This document shows positions 1 through 6,645 of a stretch of 17,653 nt of DNA, piece by piece; the first letter of the stretch is position 1, and each line of letters begins with the position of its first letter. The notes beneath the pieces are model-generated. The model was given only the letters and a program-made list of their open reading frames with translations, made no database searches and was not told the origin of the DNA. The stretch lies in NCBI GenBank assembly GCA_910585905.1, contig CAJUID010000051.1, positions 1 through 17,653 on the forward strand. Reading direction: 5' to 3'. Origin of the DNA: an uncultured Lachnospiraceae bacterium (GTDB taxonomy: Bacteria > Bacillota > Clostridia > Lachnospirales > Lachnospiraceae). The position numbers were made by a program, and so were the translations under genes.

Positions 1-39
1 TAGCTAAAATTCTTGAAATATAGGGAAACTTAGATAAAA

Positions 40-252
40 GTTCGCAAAGCAGATGCAAAAATGCTGAATTATTGAAAAATAGCGGATTTAACCCCATAAA
101 TGCTGATAGATACAAGGTTTGCGCTGATAAGGAAGTGATTTCAGATTAGGCGGTATAGCCCTGAGTTTAAGGGCTGTTTGCTGATTACCGGAACTAAATT
201 TATCTTTTCAATTTTTGAAAAAGATGGAACTGTTGGGGCTTGTCCCTTTGGC
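40..252. repeat. Direct repeat copy 1 (~212 bp)
   Basis: This stretch recurs in the same orientation at 2021-2232 with only about a dozen differences by eye, including a central block of roughly 90 bases without a change. It contains a short hairpin (GCCCT, 7-nt loop, AGGGC, about 160-176) and an A/T-rich inverted repeat (TTTTCAATTTTTGAAAA). Both copies lie among mobile-element debris, and the minus strand may encode a transposase fragment. I infer a remnant of a multi-copy mobile element; I do not recognise a named one. Confidence 0.85.
140..252 (-). pseudogene. Possible IS630-type transposase fragment
   Basis: The minus strand reads, without interruption, a segment containing GFAPKGQAPTVP, then KIEKINLVPVISKQP, ending at a stop near 141. 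A (W/G)APKGQTP block followed by a KINLxxAIS-like strand is typical of the DDE core of IS630-family transposases, so this may be about 37 residues from the middle of one. The reading continues upstream only because the opposite strand happens to be open; the similarity ends at the repeat boundary (about 252). The second copy (2021-2232) has the same segment, but an extra A near its APKG block shifts the frame. No catalytic residue can be confirmed, so the assignment is tentative. Confidence 0.4.
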
Positions 253-429
253 GCAAATCCTGTAACATGGTATACCATACTGTCTTTTACCCGCACTATG
301 GCGAGAATGGTATCACATGAAATTTTCGATAAAGACAAGCTGGTTACTGTAATTGACAGTGTGCAGGTTTACAGCGACGAACGGATAGAGACTGTCTGGA
401 AGATGGATGATTGTTTTTCAAAGAGATAG
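253..429 (+). pseudogene. Serine recombinase C-terminal fragment
   Basis: The open frame ends at a TAG at 427-429 and its last ~45 residues (TMARMVSHEIFDKDKLVTVI, then DSVQVYSDERIETVWKMDDCF) resemble the extreme C-terminus of large serine recombinases, where an isoleucine/valine-rich 'ID.I.VY.D.RIEI.W...D.F' pattern precedes the stop. The N-terminal resolvase domain with its catalytic serine, and the recombinase domain, are absent; upstream lies the repeat copy 1. A rho-independent terminator follows at 488. It is a truncated relic and cannot be an active recombinase. The class call rests on the tail pattern only. Confidence 0.5.
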
Positions 430-487
430 CGGGTAAAAAAGAAGTGCTTACGTTACAGTAATACAGAAAAAGTAATAATACAGGAAA

Positions 488-520
488 GACATCATGGAGC
501 TGGTTCGATGGTGTCTTTTT
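488..520 (+). terminator. Rho-independent terminator after recombinase relic
   Basis: GACATCAT pairs with ATGGTGTC (one G-U pair) around a 12-nt loop and is followed at once by TTTTT. It sits 59 bases past the stop of the serine-recombinase fragment and probably terminated that gene. Confidence 0.7.
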
Positions 521-554
521 GTTGAAAATAAAATGACATTTTCTTAGTTTTTAA

Positions 555-994
555 TTGACAAAAGCAGAAGTGGGCGGTCTTGTGTGGAGTGACATTGATT
601 TTGATAATAAATGTATCCACATAAACCGCTCTTTATCATGTCAATATGAGTATGGAAAGAAGATGCTCCGTCCTCCGTTACCATGCAGAGAAAGAAATCA
701 AAAAAAGTGGTAAAGTGAATTAATCTGCAGGAGTCCATTTAGGCGGTATGGGAGCAGCGGGAATCGGTTGTTTTTGAAGATATGTATCCTCATGCAATCC
801 GGCACACGTTCTGCAGTCGATGTTTTGAGGCAGATATGCAGCCTAAAGTAGTACAGAGTATTATGGGGCGTCAGCACTATAGTACAACTATTGATATTTA
901 TACTCATGTTACTGATGCAAAGTTTGAGGGAGAAATAGGGAAATTCGGGCTGGCCTTGGAGGGAGAACCAATAGAAGAATTCTATCTGATATGA
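555..994 (+). pseudogene. Broken tyrosine recombinase (phage/Tn integrase) C-terminal half
   Basis: Two pieces in different frames read as one integrase catalytic domain. The first (555-713) gives LTKAEVGGLVWSDIDF, then CIHINRSLSCQYEYGKKM, the usual strand after the first catalytic arginine of Tn916-like integrases, which here is preceded by a stop. The second (about 782-994) gives YPHAIRHTFCSRCFEADM, then HYSTTIDIYTHV, containing the HxxR box and the tyrosine nucleophile in IYTHV. Between them lie a frameshift and stops. The N-terminal SAM-like and arm-binding parts are missing. Since box I and the N-terminus are lost, it is inactive. Confidence 0.85.
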
Positions 995-1072
995 AAAGAG
1001 GAAGAAAATAGGAATATTGCTTGTACTTTAAATAAAACAGGGAATTGCGTCAATCATATAAGAAAATAAATC

Positions 1073-1101
1073 TTTACTTCATAACAAAATAATAGTATAA
1101 T
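1073..1101 (+). promoter_or_regulatory. Promoter of the toxin-antitoxin operon
   Basis: TTTACT (-35, 1073-1078) and TATAAT (-10, 1096-1101) are separated by 17 bp, giving a start near 1108 and a leader of about 80 nt before the antitoxin. Antitoxins of this family usually autorepress such promoters. Confidence 0.6.
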
Positions 1102-1186
1102 TTTATCAAAAGATTGATATAAAAGATAGTTGCTAGAGATGGCATATAAAAGAAAAATGTAATAAAAATCGAAGGGAGAGAGGACA

Positions 1187-1453
1187 ATGATTATAAAAGC
1201 ATCAGCGGCACTGAGAAATGATTATGCAACGATATCTGCACTGGCAAAAGAAACAAAAGAACCTATATATATAACCAAAAATGGGGAGGGTGACTTAGTA
1301 TTAATGAGTATCTATGCCTTTGAAAAGAGGGAACAGATGCTGCAGTTAAGAGCAAGGGTACTTCAGGCAGAGCAGGAACGAATAGAAGGACAGCCGACAA
1401 TCAGTGTGTCAGAAGCGAGAAAGCGTCTAAGGGAGAGAGCCAGTGAAGCATAG
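1187..1453 (+). CDS. Type II antitoxin, Phd/YefM family
   Basis: The 88-residue protein has the Phd/YefM fold pattern: an N-terminal strand and helix (MIIKASAALRNDYATISALA), then the strand pair EPIYITKNGEGDLVLMS typical of the dimer core, and a charged helical C-terminus (residues ~50-88) that would wrap the toxin. Proteins of this family neutralise a partner toxin and repress their own promoter by binding DNA through the N-terminal dimer. GGGAGAGAGG lies 6 to 15 bases before the ATG. Its last 11 bases overlap the toxin gene, the usual translational coupling. It looks intact, although surrounded by decayed genes. Confidence 0.9.
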   Translation: MIIKASAALRNDYATISALAKETKEPIYITKNGEGDLVLMSIYAFEKREQMLQLRARVLQAEQERIEGQPTISVSEARKRLRERASEA

Positions 1454-1751
1454 GGTGGAAATTCTGCCTTCCGCATGGGAGGATTTGAAAAAAATAGAAG
1501 ATTATTATATTCTGCAGTTTGATGTGCAGACAGCGTTGAAAGTCAGTGACCATATTTTAGATACTATCGAACGTCTGGAGCAGTTTCCCGATTCTGGTTC
1601 GGTTACTCCGGACGATTGGCTGAATGAGCAGGGATACCGGATGGTAATCTGCAAAAAACACATTGTCATATACCAGGTTATTCATGAAACCGTATATGTA
1701 TATCACATCGCAGATACGCAGACGGATTACACAAAGTTATTTTACCAGTAA
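1443..1751 (+). CDS. Type II toxin, ParE/RelE superfamily
   Basis: The 102-residue protein starts at GTG inside the antitoxin's last codons. It shows the RelE/ParE pattern: an N-terminal strand (HRVEILPSAWEDLKKIEDYY), a paired helix (ALKVSDHILDTIERLEQFPD) followed by SGS, the strand GYRMVICKKHIVIYQV and the C-terminal strand VYVYHIADTQTDYTKLF. The 'LEQFPDSGS' and 'YRMVICKKHIVIYQV' blocks are those of the ParE/plasmid-stabilisation branch. Members either cleave mRNA on the ribosome (RelE) or poison gyrase (ParE); sequence alone does not settle which. It is full length for the family. The unit could stabilise the element bracketed by the direct repeats. Confidence 0.88.
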   Translation: MKHRVEILPSAWEDLKKIEDYYILQFDVQTALKVSDHILDTIERLEQFPDSGSVTPDDWLNEQGYRMVICKKHIVIYQVIHETVYVYHIADTQTDYTKLFYQ

Positions 1752-1798
1752 ATGGTATTAACAAGATGGCATGGGAGAGGACAGGAGGGAATAACCAT

Positions 1799-1888
1799 AT
1801 GCGTAAGGCAGAAGATGATACTTTTGCATCTGATGAAGATATATTGAACATTTCTAAAAGACTGACCAAACAAAATAAAGAGGCATAA
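1799..1888 (+). pseudogene. 29-codon ORF after the toxin, possibly a truncated antitoxin-like gene
   Basis: A good ribosome binding site (AGGAGG) precedes ATG at 1799, and the frame reads RKAEDDTFASDEDILNISKR, then LTKQNKEA, stop. The acidic start and the 'ILNISKRLxxQNKEA' helix resemble short antitoxin or accessory proteins next to toxin genes; the TAA falls where a tyrosine codon would continue 'KEAYE', so a nonsense mutation is plausible. It lies 47 bases after the toxin stop and could share its transcript. I do not recognise a family with certainty. Confidence 0.35.
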
Positions 1889-2020
1889 GAGAAAGAAATC
1901 ACAGGCAGAAAACAGGCAAAAGAACCTGACCAATCAAAAAGTTGGTCAACTGTAAATTCCACCAAGAGAAAACAATGGAAAAACGCCGTTTTTTAGGAAA
2001 GTTACTATATCAGCTTAGTA

Positions 2021-2232
2021 GTTTGCAAAGCAGATGCAAAAAAACTGAATTATTAAAAATAGTGGATTTAACCCCATAAATGCTGATAGATACAAGGTTT
2101 GCGCTGATAAGGAAGTGATTTCAGATTAGGCGGTATAGCCCTGATTTTAGGGGCTGTTTGCTGATTGCCGGAACTAAATTTATCTTTTCAATTTTTGAAA
2201 AAGATGGAACTGTTGGGGTTTGTCCCTTTTGG
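2021..2232. repeat. Direct repeat copy 2 (~212 bp)
   Basis: Second copy of the sequence at 40-252, in the same orientation. In the hairpin, copy 1's AGGGC 3' arm is GGGGC here, so an A-U pair becomes a G-U pair and the stem is kept. The sequence after the copy is unrelated to that after copy 1. The two copies enclose about 1.77 kb. Confidence 0.85.
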
Positions 2233-2520
2233 AGTAAAAGATAGTTTTTAATGTATTCTTAAAACTATTTACACCATCCTGGGATTCCTTAAATGATGCA
2301 TATACTTGTTTACCCCATTATGGAAAACTTCTTTTATATTAAATACAATTTTATTATTAATACCGTTAAGATATAATTGTAATGTTTTGAACATCATACT
2401 ATAATAGGATTTGTGGTATGTGAAGCATCACATGCTATGTATTGTGTAGAGTTATGTAAGCATTGTGTAGTTGTTTGAATATTTTTGGCATTGTATAATA
2501 TAAAGGAGTTAATAGTATTA
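2233..2520. other. AT-rich stretch without recognisable gene
   Basis: All frames are closed by frequent stops and I find no coding pattern. It is very AT-rich and ends with an AAAGGAGTT that looks like a former ribosome binding site for the zinc-ribbon pseudogene beginning near 2521. Confidence 0.5.
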
Positions 2521-2934
2521 TCCGATTTGATTTATTGCGCAAAATGTGGGCATATAGGTAGTTTATTGTTTTGAAATGCAAAAGAAAATGATTGTTTTAG
2601 TTGTCATGTAAAGTAAACTGCAAAAGTAATTTTGGAAGAGTATCTTAGTGCTATTGGTAATACTATCAAAGAAAATCTCGAAGAAGAATTATATATAAGT
2701 TTATAAATTTTTTTGAGATTTTAATTAAAAATATTGGAATAGAATAAAATCTTTAAATAAATTCAAAAACTTAATGATAAATTACTTGAAGATAATACAA
2801 TTAAACAAGCAAATATTCCAAAATGTTTGACTTGTTAATCAACTAACATAAAGAAGATTATAGCCATATCAATGGTAATTCATACTGTTTTGTTTGGAAC
2901 AAAAAGGTATAAAACCTTTTACCGTACTAATTAG
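2521..2934 (+). pseudogene. Decayed zinc-ribbon protein gene
   Basis: One reading frame carries a recognisable protein through seven internal stops (2572, 2614, 2704, 2722, 2740, 2758 and 2836) to a final TAG at 2932. It reads DLIYCAKCGHIGS, then NAKENDCFSCH, then EEYLSAIGNTIKENLEEE, later IQKLNDKLLEDNTIKQANIP, KCLTC-stop-STNIKKI, and HTVLFGTKRYKTF. Around 2709-2745 the match moves to a neighbouring frame (FFEILIKNIGIE), so compensating frameshifts are present. Small Firmicute proteins of this layout have an N-terminal four-cysteine ribbon, a helical middle and a C-terminal 'CPTCGS...KRYKTFHCNNCGY' ribbon; the final cysteine pair has been lost here. Function of the live family is not known to me. 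Confidence 0.8.
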
Positions 2935-3084
2935 ATAAGAGTTCTAGGAATACTAAATAATATGATATCACGTCCTTTCAAAAGATATTTTAGATAGATT
3001 ATAAAACTATTCTGAAAAGGTTACTTAAAAAAATATTTCATAAGTAAAAACTATAATATAGAATAGTGCAAGGAGAAATTAAAG

Positions 3085-3723
3085 ATGGCTTTAGTAAAAT
3101 GCCCTGAATGTGGAAAGGAAGTTTCCGATACTGCTTATGCATGTCCAAATTGTGGATATAGTGTAAAAGTACATTTTGACAATTTAAAACGAAAAAAGCA
3201 GGCAGAAATAAGAAAAAAGCAATTGGAAGTTGAAAAACGAAATAAACAAGTCCAATTAGAAAAAGAATATGAAGATAGGGTTAGTAAAGTACCAATGCCA
3301 AACAAACCTAAATTTAGTAAAGTTGGTATAGTATATTTGTTGATTACATCACTTCTTGTTATGGTTAGTTCTCTGCCAAATAGTAAACAAGAATTCCAAA
3401 TAAAGCAATGTGTTTTCTATATAACACTATTTGTGGTATTACCGTTATGTATATATATTTATTTTCTAAAAAAACAAATTAATGACTATAATCTCATAAA
3501 AAAAAATTTTAGAAAATATCAAGAACATGTCATAAAAAAACAAGATGTAGAAAGAGCACGTAAACAAGCATGCATATCGACACAAATAGCAATTAACCAA
3601 GTTAGATGTCCTAAATGTGGTTCGACTAATATTCAATTAATTCCAAGAAAATGGTCTTTACTTACTGGATTTATGACTAATAAGGTAGATAGGATATGTG
3701 TTAATTGTAAGAATAGATTTTAG
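3085..3723 (+). CDS. Zinc-ribbon membrane protein of unknown function
   Basis: The 212-residue protein begins with a zinc ribbon (Cys6, Cys9, Cys20, Cys23 in KCPECGKEVSDTAYACPNCG), continues into a Lys/Glu-rich coiled coil (about 33-70), has two hydrophobic segments (about 77-97 and 106-128), a second basic helical stretch, and ends in another ribbon (Cys175, Cys178, Cys205, Cys208). Both metal sites are complete. The two membrane segments enclose only a short loop, so both ribbons should face the cytoplasm. AAGGAG lies 9 bases before the ATG; a TATAAT is at 3052-3057 without a good -35. Its C-terminal ribbon, CPKCGSTNIQLI, resembles that of the pseudogene just upstream, so the two may be distant relatives. 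Role unknown. Confidence 0.8.
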   Translation: MALVKCPECGKEVSDTAYACPNCGYSVKVHFDNLKRKKQAEIRKKQLEVEKRNKQVQLEKEYEDRVSKVPMPNKPKFSKVGIVYLLITSLLVMVSSLPNSKQEFQIKQCVFYITLFVVLPLCIYIYFLKKQINDYNLIKKNFRKYQEHVIKKQDVERARKQACISTQIAINQVRCPKCGSTNIQLIPRKWSLLTGFMTNKVDRICVNCKNRF

Positions 3724-3974
3724 TTTATAAATAATATATTTTTTCTTTTTTTTAATATTCAGTAAATATTACATAAATGTATGATATTTAATATACTATA
3801 TTTATGAATTATAGATATTATGATCCAAGGAGGAATTAAAAGCTCGAAATCTTCCCATATTTGAACTGTAAATATCTCATGGATTTTTATTATTTTGATG
3901 AACCATGACTATGAAGGGTGTATTTGTTTACATATTGAGCAATCAATTTTTTTGCAAATAAAAGGAGAAAAAGC
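3724..3974. other. AT-rich gap with an orphan ribosome binding site and a coding fossil
   Basis: A perfect AAGGAGG at 3827-3833 is not followed by a usable start. From 3843 a 21-codon reading (LEIFPYLNCKYLMDF, then YYFDEP) runs to a TGA at 3906. This looks like the beginning or a scrap of a lost gene that I cannot identify. The T-rich run near 3740-3752 has no hairpin before it. Confidence 0.35.
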
Positions 3975-4715
3975 ATGGAATACCTTAATGCAAAAGATAT
4001 ATTACCAATTGATTTATTAGAGCAGGTAAAAAAATATGCAGCAGGAAAATGTCTGTATATTCCCCAAAACGAAGACGATATGAAATTATGGGGAGAGCTA
4101 TCAGGATATCGTAAGCAGTTAAGAAAACGTAATCGCATGATAATCAATAAATTCCAGTATGGTATTACCATAGAGGAACTTTCAAAGGAATACTTTTTAT
4201 CTGAGGAAACTGTTAAGAAGATTGTTTATTCAAGAAAGAAAGCAAAGGAACTACTTTTTTACCCTTATATTGAATCTGCGAAGGAATATGATGAGCATGG
4301 ACTTTTGGAAGAATGGATACACACATATCTGCTGTTTGAAAGAAAAAACAAAGTATTTTCAGATGGATTATATTTGGAGGAGCGTTATTATATCGGACCA
4401 ATTATGATGCCAGTTGATTTTTTTCACAGAAGCTCAGGACCAGAAGAGGGAATGAAATGGCATGTGGATGAAAGAGTATTTGAAGAGCGAGCAAATAGTT
4501 GGATGGATAAGTTGAAGTGTGATGAAAAAGTACCACCACTGATCATCAGTTATTTTGATAATACATTTGAAATTAACTGTAATAGTCCATTACATGAAGC
4601 GTTAGTACGGATGAATGTCAAAGAGTTTTTAGTAATTATCTGGATTACGAATCAAAAGGATTATGAAGATTTTAAGCAGAAATATGGTAAGTATGTAAAG
4701 TTTGATTATAATTAA
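3975..4715 (+). CDS. CD3324-type HTH protein fused to a degenerate ParB-like domain
   Basis: The 246-residue protein has two parts. Residues 1-90 follow the CD3324 family: a helix start with LPIDLLEQVKKYAAGKCLYI, 'LYIPQNEDDMKLWGE', a basic helix, and a helix-turn-helix (ITIEELSKEYFLSEETVKKI, about 64-83) expected to bind DNA. Residues ~97-240 align with the next gene's product: EHGLLEEWIHTYLL matches DNGKIEEWLQLFL, FSDGLYLEERYYIG matches LADGLQLEKREYLG, and VPPLIISYFDNTFEI matches VPPLIVEYRDDKFFV. The DGRHR motif of the neighbour is replaced by CNSPL at ~202-206, so any ParB-like catalysis or nucleotide binding is probably lost. AAAGGAG precedes the ATG. I infer a regulator that senses with a dead ParB-like domain; this is unproven. 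Confidence 0.75.
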   Translation: MEYLNAKDILPIDLLEQVKKYAAGKCLYIPQNEDDMKLWGELSGYRKQLRKRNRMIINKFQYGITIEELSKEYFLSEETVKKIVYSRKKAKELLFYPYIESAKEYDEHGLLEEWIHTYLLFERKNKVFSDGLYLEERYYIGPIMMPVDFFHRSSGPEEGMKWHVDERVFEERANSWMDKLKCDEKVPPLIISYFDNTFEINCNSPLHEALVRMNVKEFLVIIWITNQKDYEDFKQKYGKYVKFDYN

Positions 4716-4741
4716 ATGAGTCATAGATATGCATGATGCTA

Positions 4742-4897
4742 ATGTCTATAATATCAGCAGACAATAACTTAGATAAAATGCCTGACAGAGCAAAAATTAA
4801 GCAGCATAATTTAAAGATTGTTGGGACAACTTCCCTCCATCCCAAGGCAATAGATAATGTAAAATTGTCATTACCGATGCTGCTTATGGGGAAATGA
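4742..4897 (+). other. Unidentified 51-codon open frame, probably a fossil
   Basis: The 327-base gap between the two ParB-like genes holds an ATG frame reading SADNNLDKMPDRAKIKQHNL, then KIVGTTSLHPKAIDNVKLSL, with protein-like composition but no ribosome binding site. A further 34-codon frame (4902-5006, GLNKAYKTLCDNLFTIPMVE, then NANAFSFNVNCAA) follows in another register. They may be pieces of one gene broken by indels. I recognise neither. Confidence 0.3.
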
Positions 4898-4961
4898 ATC
4901 TATGGGTTTGAATAAAGCATATAAAACTTTGTGTGATAACCTATTTACAATCCCTATGGTT

Positions 4962-4981
4962 GAGAATGCAAATGCATTCTC
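4962..4981. repeat. Perfect 8-bp hairpin upstream of the ParB-like gene
   Basis: GAGAATGC (4962-4969) and GCATTCTC (4974-4981) form a perfect inverted repeat around AAAT, 61 bases before the ATG at 5043. No T-run follows, so it is not a terminator; it could be an operator or a leader stem. Only the symmetry is certain. Confidence 0.5.
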
Positions 4982-5042
4982 GTTCAATGTAAATTGTGCC
5001 GCTTAATATTTATGCATGAGGTGATAAGGCAGAGGAGAATAC

Positions 5043-5480
5043 ATGAAATATGGGACATTAACACAAGCAAAAATGTATCATGATAACGGCAAAATAGAAG
5101 AATGGCTGCAATTGTTTTTGCGAAATGATGGTAAAAATATTGAACTTGCAGACGGCTTACAGTTAGAAAAAAGAGAATATTTGGGGTTGCTGAAACTGAA
5201 AATGTCTTATTTCAAAGATATAAAGGAAGGAGCACCAGAATATTTAGTTTCCGAAAATGATATAGATTATTTTTTCTGGATAGTAGAAAATATGAAACAC
5301 TGCATTGAAGACTGGGATGTCCCGCCATTGATTGTGGAATATAGAGATGACAAATTCTTTGTAAATGATGGTAGACACAGACTGGAAATGTATCGGCAGC
5401 TGGGTGTGAAGGTTGTTGATGTTGTGTTATGGACAACCGGAGAAGAGAATAAAAGGAAATTATTGGAGGTACTAAGATGA
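5043..5480 (+). CDS. ParB-like N-terminal domain protein
   Basis: The 145-residue protein ends in VPPLIVEYRDDKFFVNDGRH RLEMYRQLGVKVVDVVLWTT (about 93-132). 'PPLIVE..dg.f.v.DGRHR..a...LG...v.v.i' is the core of the ParB/sulfiredoxin fold, where DGRHR forms the nucleotide- or phosphate-binding loop in ParB CTPases and in ParB-like kinases such as SerK. There is no HTH, so it is not a chromosome-partition ParB. Its N-terminal ~90 residues align with the second half of the gene at 3975. GAGGAG lies about 5 bases before the ATG. Its stop overlaps the next start (ATGA, 5477-5480), so the two are translated together. Function is unknown; a small-molecule or nucleotide-dependent enzyme is an inference. 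Confidence 0.75.
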   Translation: MKYGTLTQAKMYHDNGKIEEWLQLFLRNDGKNIELADGLQLEKREYLGLLKLKMSYFKDIKEGAPEYLVSENDIDYFFWIVENMKHCIEDWDVPPLIVEYRDDKFFVNDGRHRLEMYRQLGVKVVDVVLWTTGEENKRKLLEVLR

Positions 5481-6088
5481 TTGAAATATGTTCAAAATGT
5501 GGAAATCACGAATGGGATAAAGAGATAATAGGGGATAAACTTTGTTGCCCGAAATGTGGTGCAGAGTGGAAATTTATATCAATGCCATTATTTATTCTGA
5601 CCGGATGTAGCGGCGTGGGGAAAACTACTACAGCCATAGAGATTATGAGAAAAAAAGTAGATTTTGTTGTGCTGGATGCTGATATATTTACATGTTTTGT
5701 GAATTGGAATGATGAAGAATCTTGTGATAATTGGGTTGAAGCTATTGTAAATATTTCGAAGGATATTATGCAGTCAGGTAAGCCGGTTTTATGGACTATG
5801 GCAGGATGTCTTGACCGCTTAACAAAAGCTTATAATAGTCGTTATTTCAGTGAAATTATGTGTCTAGCTTTAGTGTGTGAGGATGAGGAATTAAGGAAGC
5901 GTATGCAGGAGGGGAGAGGAATAACGGACGAAAATTGGATTAATGGTTCTTGTGATTATAATCGTTATTTTATGGAGCATGATAGCCTTGGAGATACAAA
6001 TTTTGAGACGTTTGATATCACGAATAAGGAACCAGGAGAGGTTGCGGAGTATGTGGTGGAATGGATGAAAGAAAACTATAAGGGATAA
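5477..6088 (+). CDS. Zinc-ribbon P-loop nucleotide kinase-like protein
   Basis: The 203-residue protein opens with a zinc ribbon (Cys5, Cys8, Cys24, Cys27) and then a P-loop kinase fold: FILTGCSGVGKTT (Walker A, residues 39-51), VVLDADIF (acidic substrate or Mg site, Asp67 and Asp69), a KPVLWTMAGC strand, and a lid-like EELRKRMQEGRG (about 137-148). The size and order match small nucleoside/nucleotide or metabolite kinases of the AAA_33 kind, but the substrate cannot be read. All four cysteines and the Walker lysine are present. It begins inside the last codon of the ParB-like gene, which argues for joint action. The next 150 bases hold no obvious terminator. Confidence 0.75.
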   Translation: MIEICSKCGNHEWDKEIIGDKLCCPKCGAEWKFISMPLFILTGCSGVGKTTTAIEIMRKKVDFVVLDADIFTCFVNWNDEESCDNWVEAIVNISKDIMQSGKPVLWTMAGCLDRLTKAYNSRYFSEIMCLALVCEDEELRKRMQEGRGITDENWINGSCDYNRYFMEHDSLGDTNFETFDITNKEPGEVAEYVVEWMKENYKG

Positions 6089-6241
6089 CGCAAATTAGCA
6101 ATGTCGCAAACATAAGAATAAAAGGCAGATTGTAAGTCAGCAATTAAGCTCTCGTTTTTGGCATCAAAATAATTATAACCTAATATCTAATTTAAATTAG
6201 TCGATAATTAAGCCAAATAAGATTAATAAATAGAGGTAATT

Positions 6242-6393
6242 ATAAAGATAATATCAGAAGAATTGATATTATTTTCAGAAAAAGGTTATGGTGATGTCAA
6301 TGTCAATGATATTGCTTCAGAAGCGGATTAAAAACACTATCTCTGTACAAACACTTTAAGAATAAACAAGAAATATTTAATGCCATATCATGA
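6242..6393 (+). pseudogene. TetR-family regulator N-terminal remnant
   Basis: The first piece reads KIISEELILFSEKGYGDVNV NDIASEAD then stop, and the second, in another frame, reads KTLSLYKHFKNKQEIFNAIS then TGA at 6391. Together they are the TetR HTH: 'A..LF.EKGY..vsv.dIA...G....sLYkHFknKqeif'. An indel near the GLK turn (about 6330) broke the frame, no start codon is visible, and the ligand-binding domain is gone; the GC-rich repeat begins about 10 bases after the last stop. The target of the lost regulator is unknown. Confidence 0.85.
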
Positions 6394-6404
6394 GCCATTT
6401 ATTC

Positions 6405-6645
6405 ATTCCCACGTATGCAACGAGCCAAACGCAAGCTTGCAAGGAACTGAAAGTTCCTTTGCACTTGGCGACTGCGCGCGGGTTGCTGAACATCCGGTGG
6501 ATGTTCGTTTAGCAACGACCAAAGCGGAGCGGAGACCGAATACCCCGCCACTTGGGGCCGGAACTTGCCAAGGGACCGAATGGTTCCTTTAGAGAAGCTA
6601 AGTCATGCCCCGTTGCTCTGCAGCGGGGTATTTGACTTGGGCTTT
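6405..6645. repeat. GC-rich hairpin-dense intergenic repeat, long copy
   Basis: This block is much richer in GC than its surroundings and folds into a row of hairpins: GGAACT/AGTTCC (about 6443-6457); GAACATCC/GGATGTTC (6488-6506) extended by GTTGCT/AGCAAC; GGGACC/GGTTCC (about 6572-6587); and CCCCGTTGC/GCAGCGGGG (6608-6628). Its first 62 bases (6405-6466) recur at 9181-9243. It carries no convincing protein. I believe it is a dispersed non-coding repeat of this lineage, but I cannot name it. It lies at the break of the TetR fossil and supplies the 3' end of the small minus-strand gene. Confidence 0.75.
6600..6638 (-). terminator. Bidirectional terminator-like hairpin
   Basis: AAGTCA (6600-6605) pairs with TGACTT (6633-6638), and inside it CCCCGTTGC (6608-6616) pairs with GCAGCGGGG (6620-6628) around a TCT triloop. 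The stem is strong but has no long T-run on either side. It overlaps the end of the minus-strand small gene and may stop its transcript. Confidence 0.45.

Noticed and set aside
6380..6592. 70-codon plus-strand open frame over the GC-rich block
   Set aside because: It begins inside the TetR fossil, lacks a ribosome binding site and its composition is that of a structured repeat.
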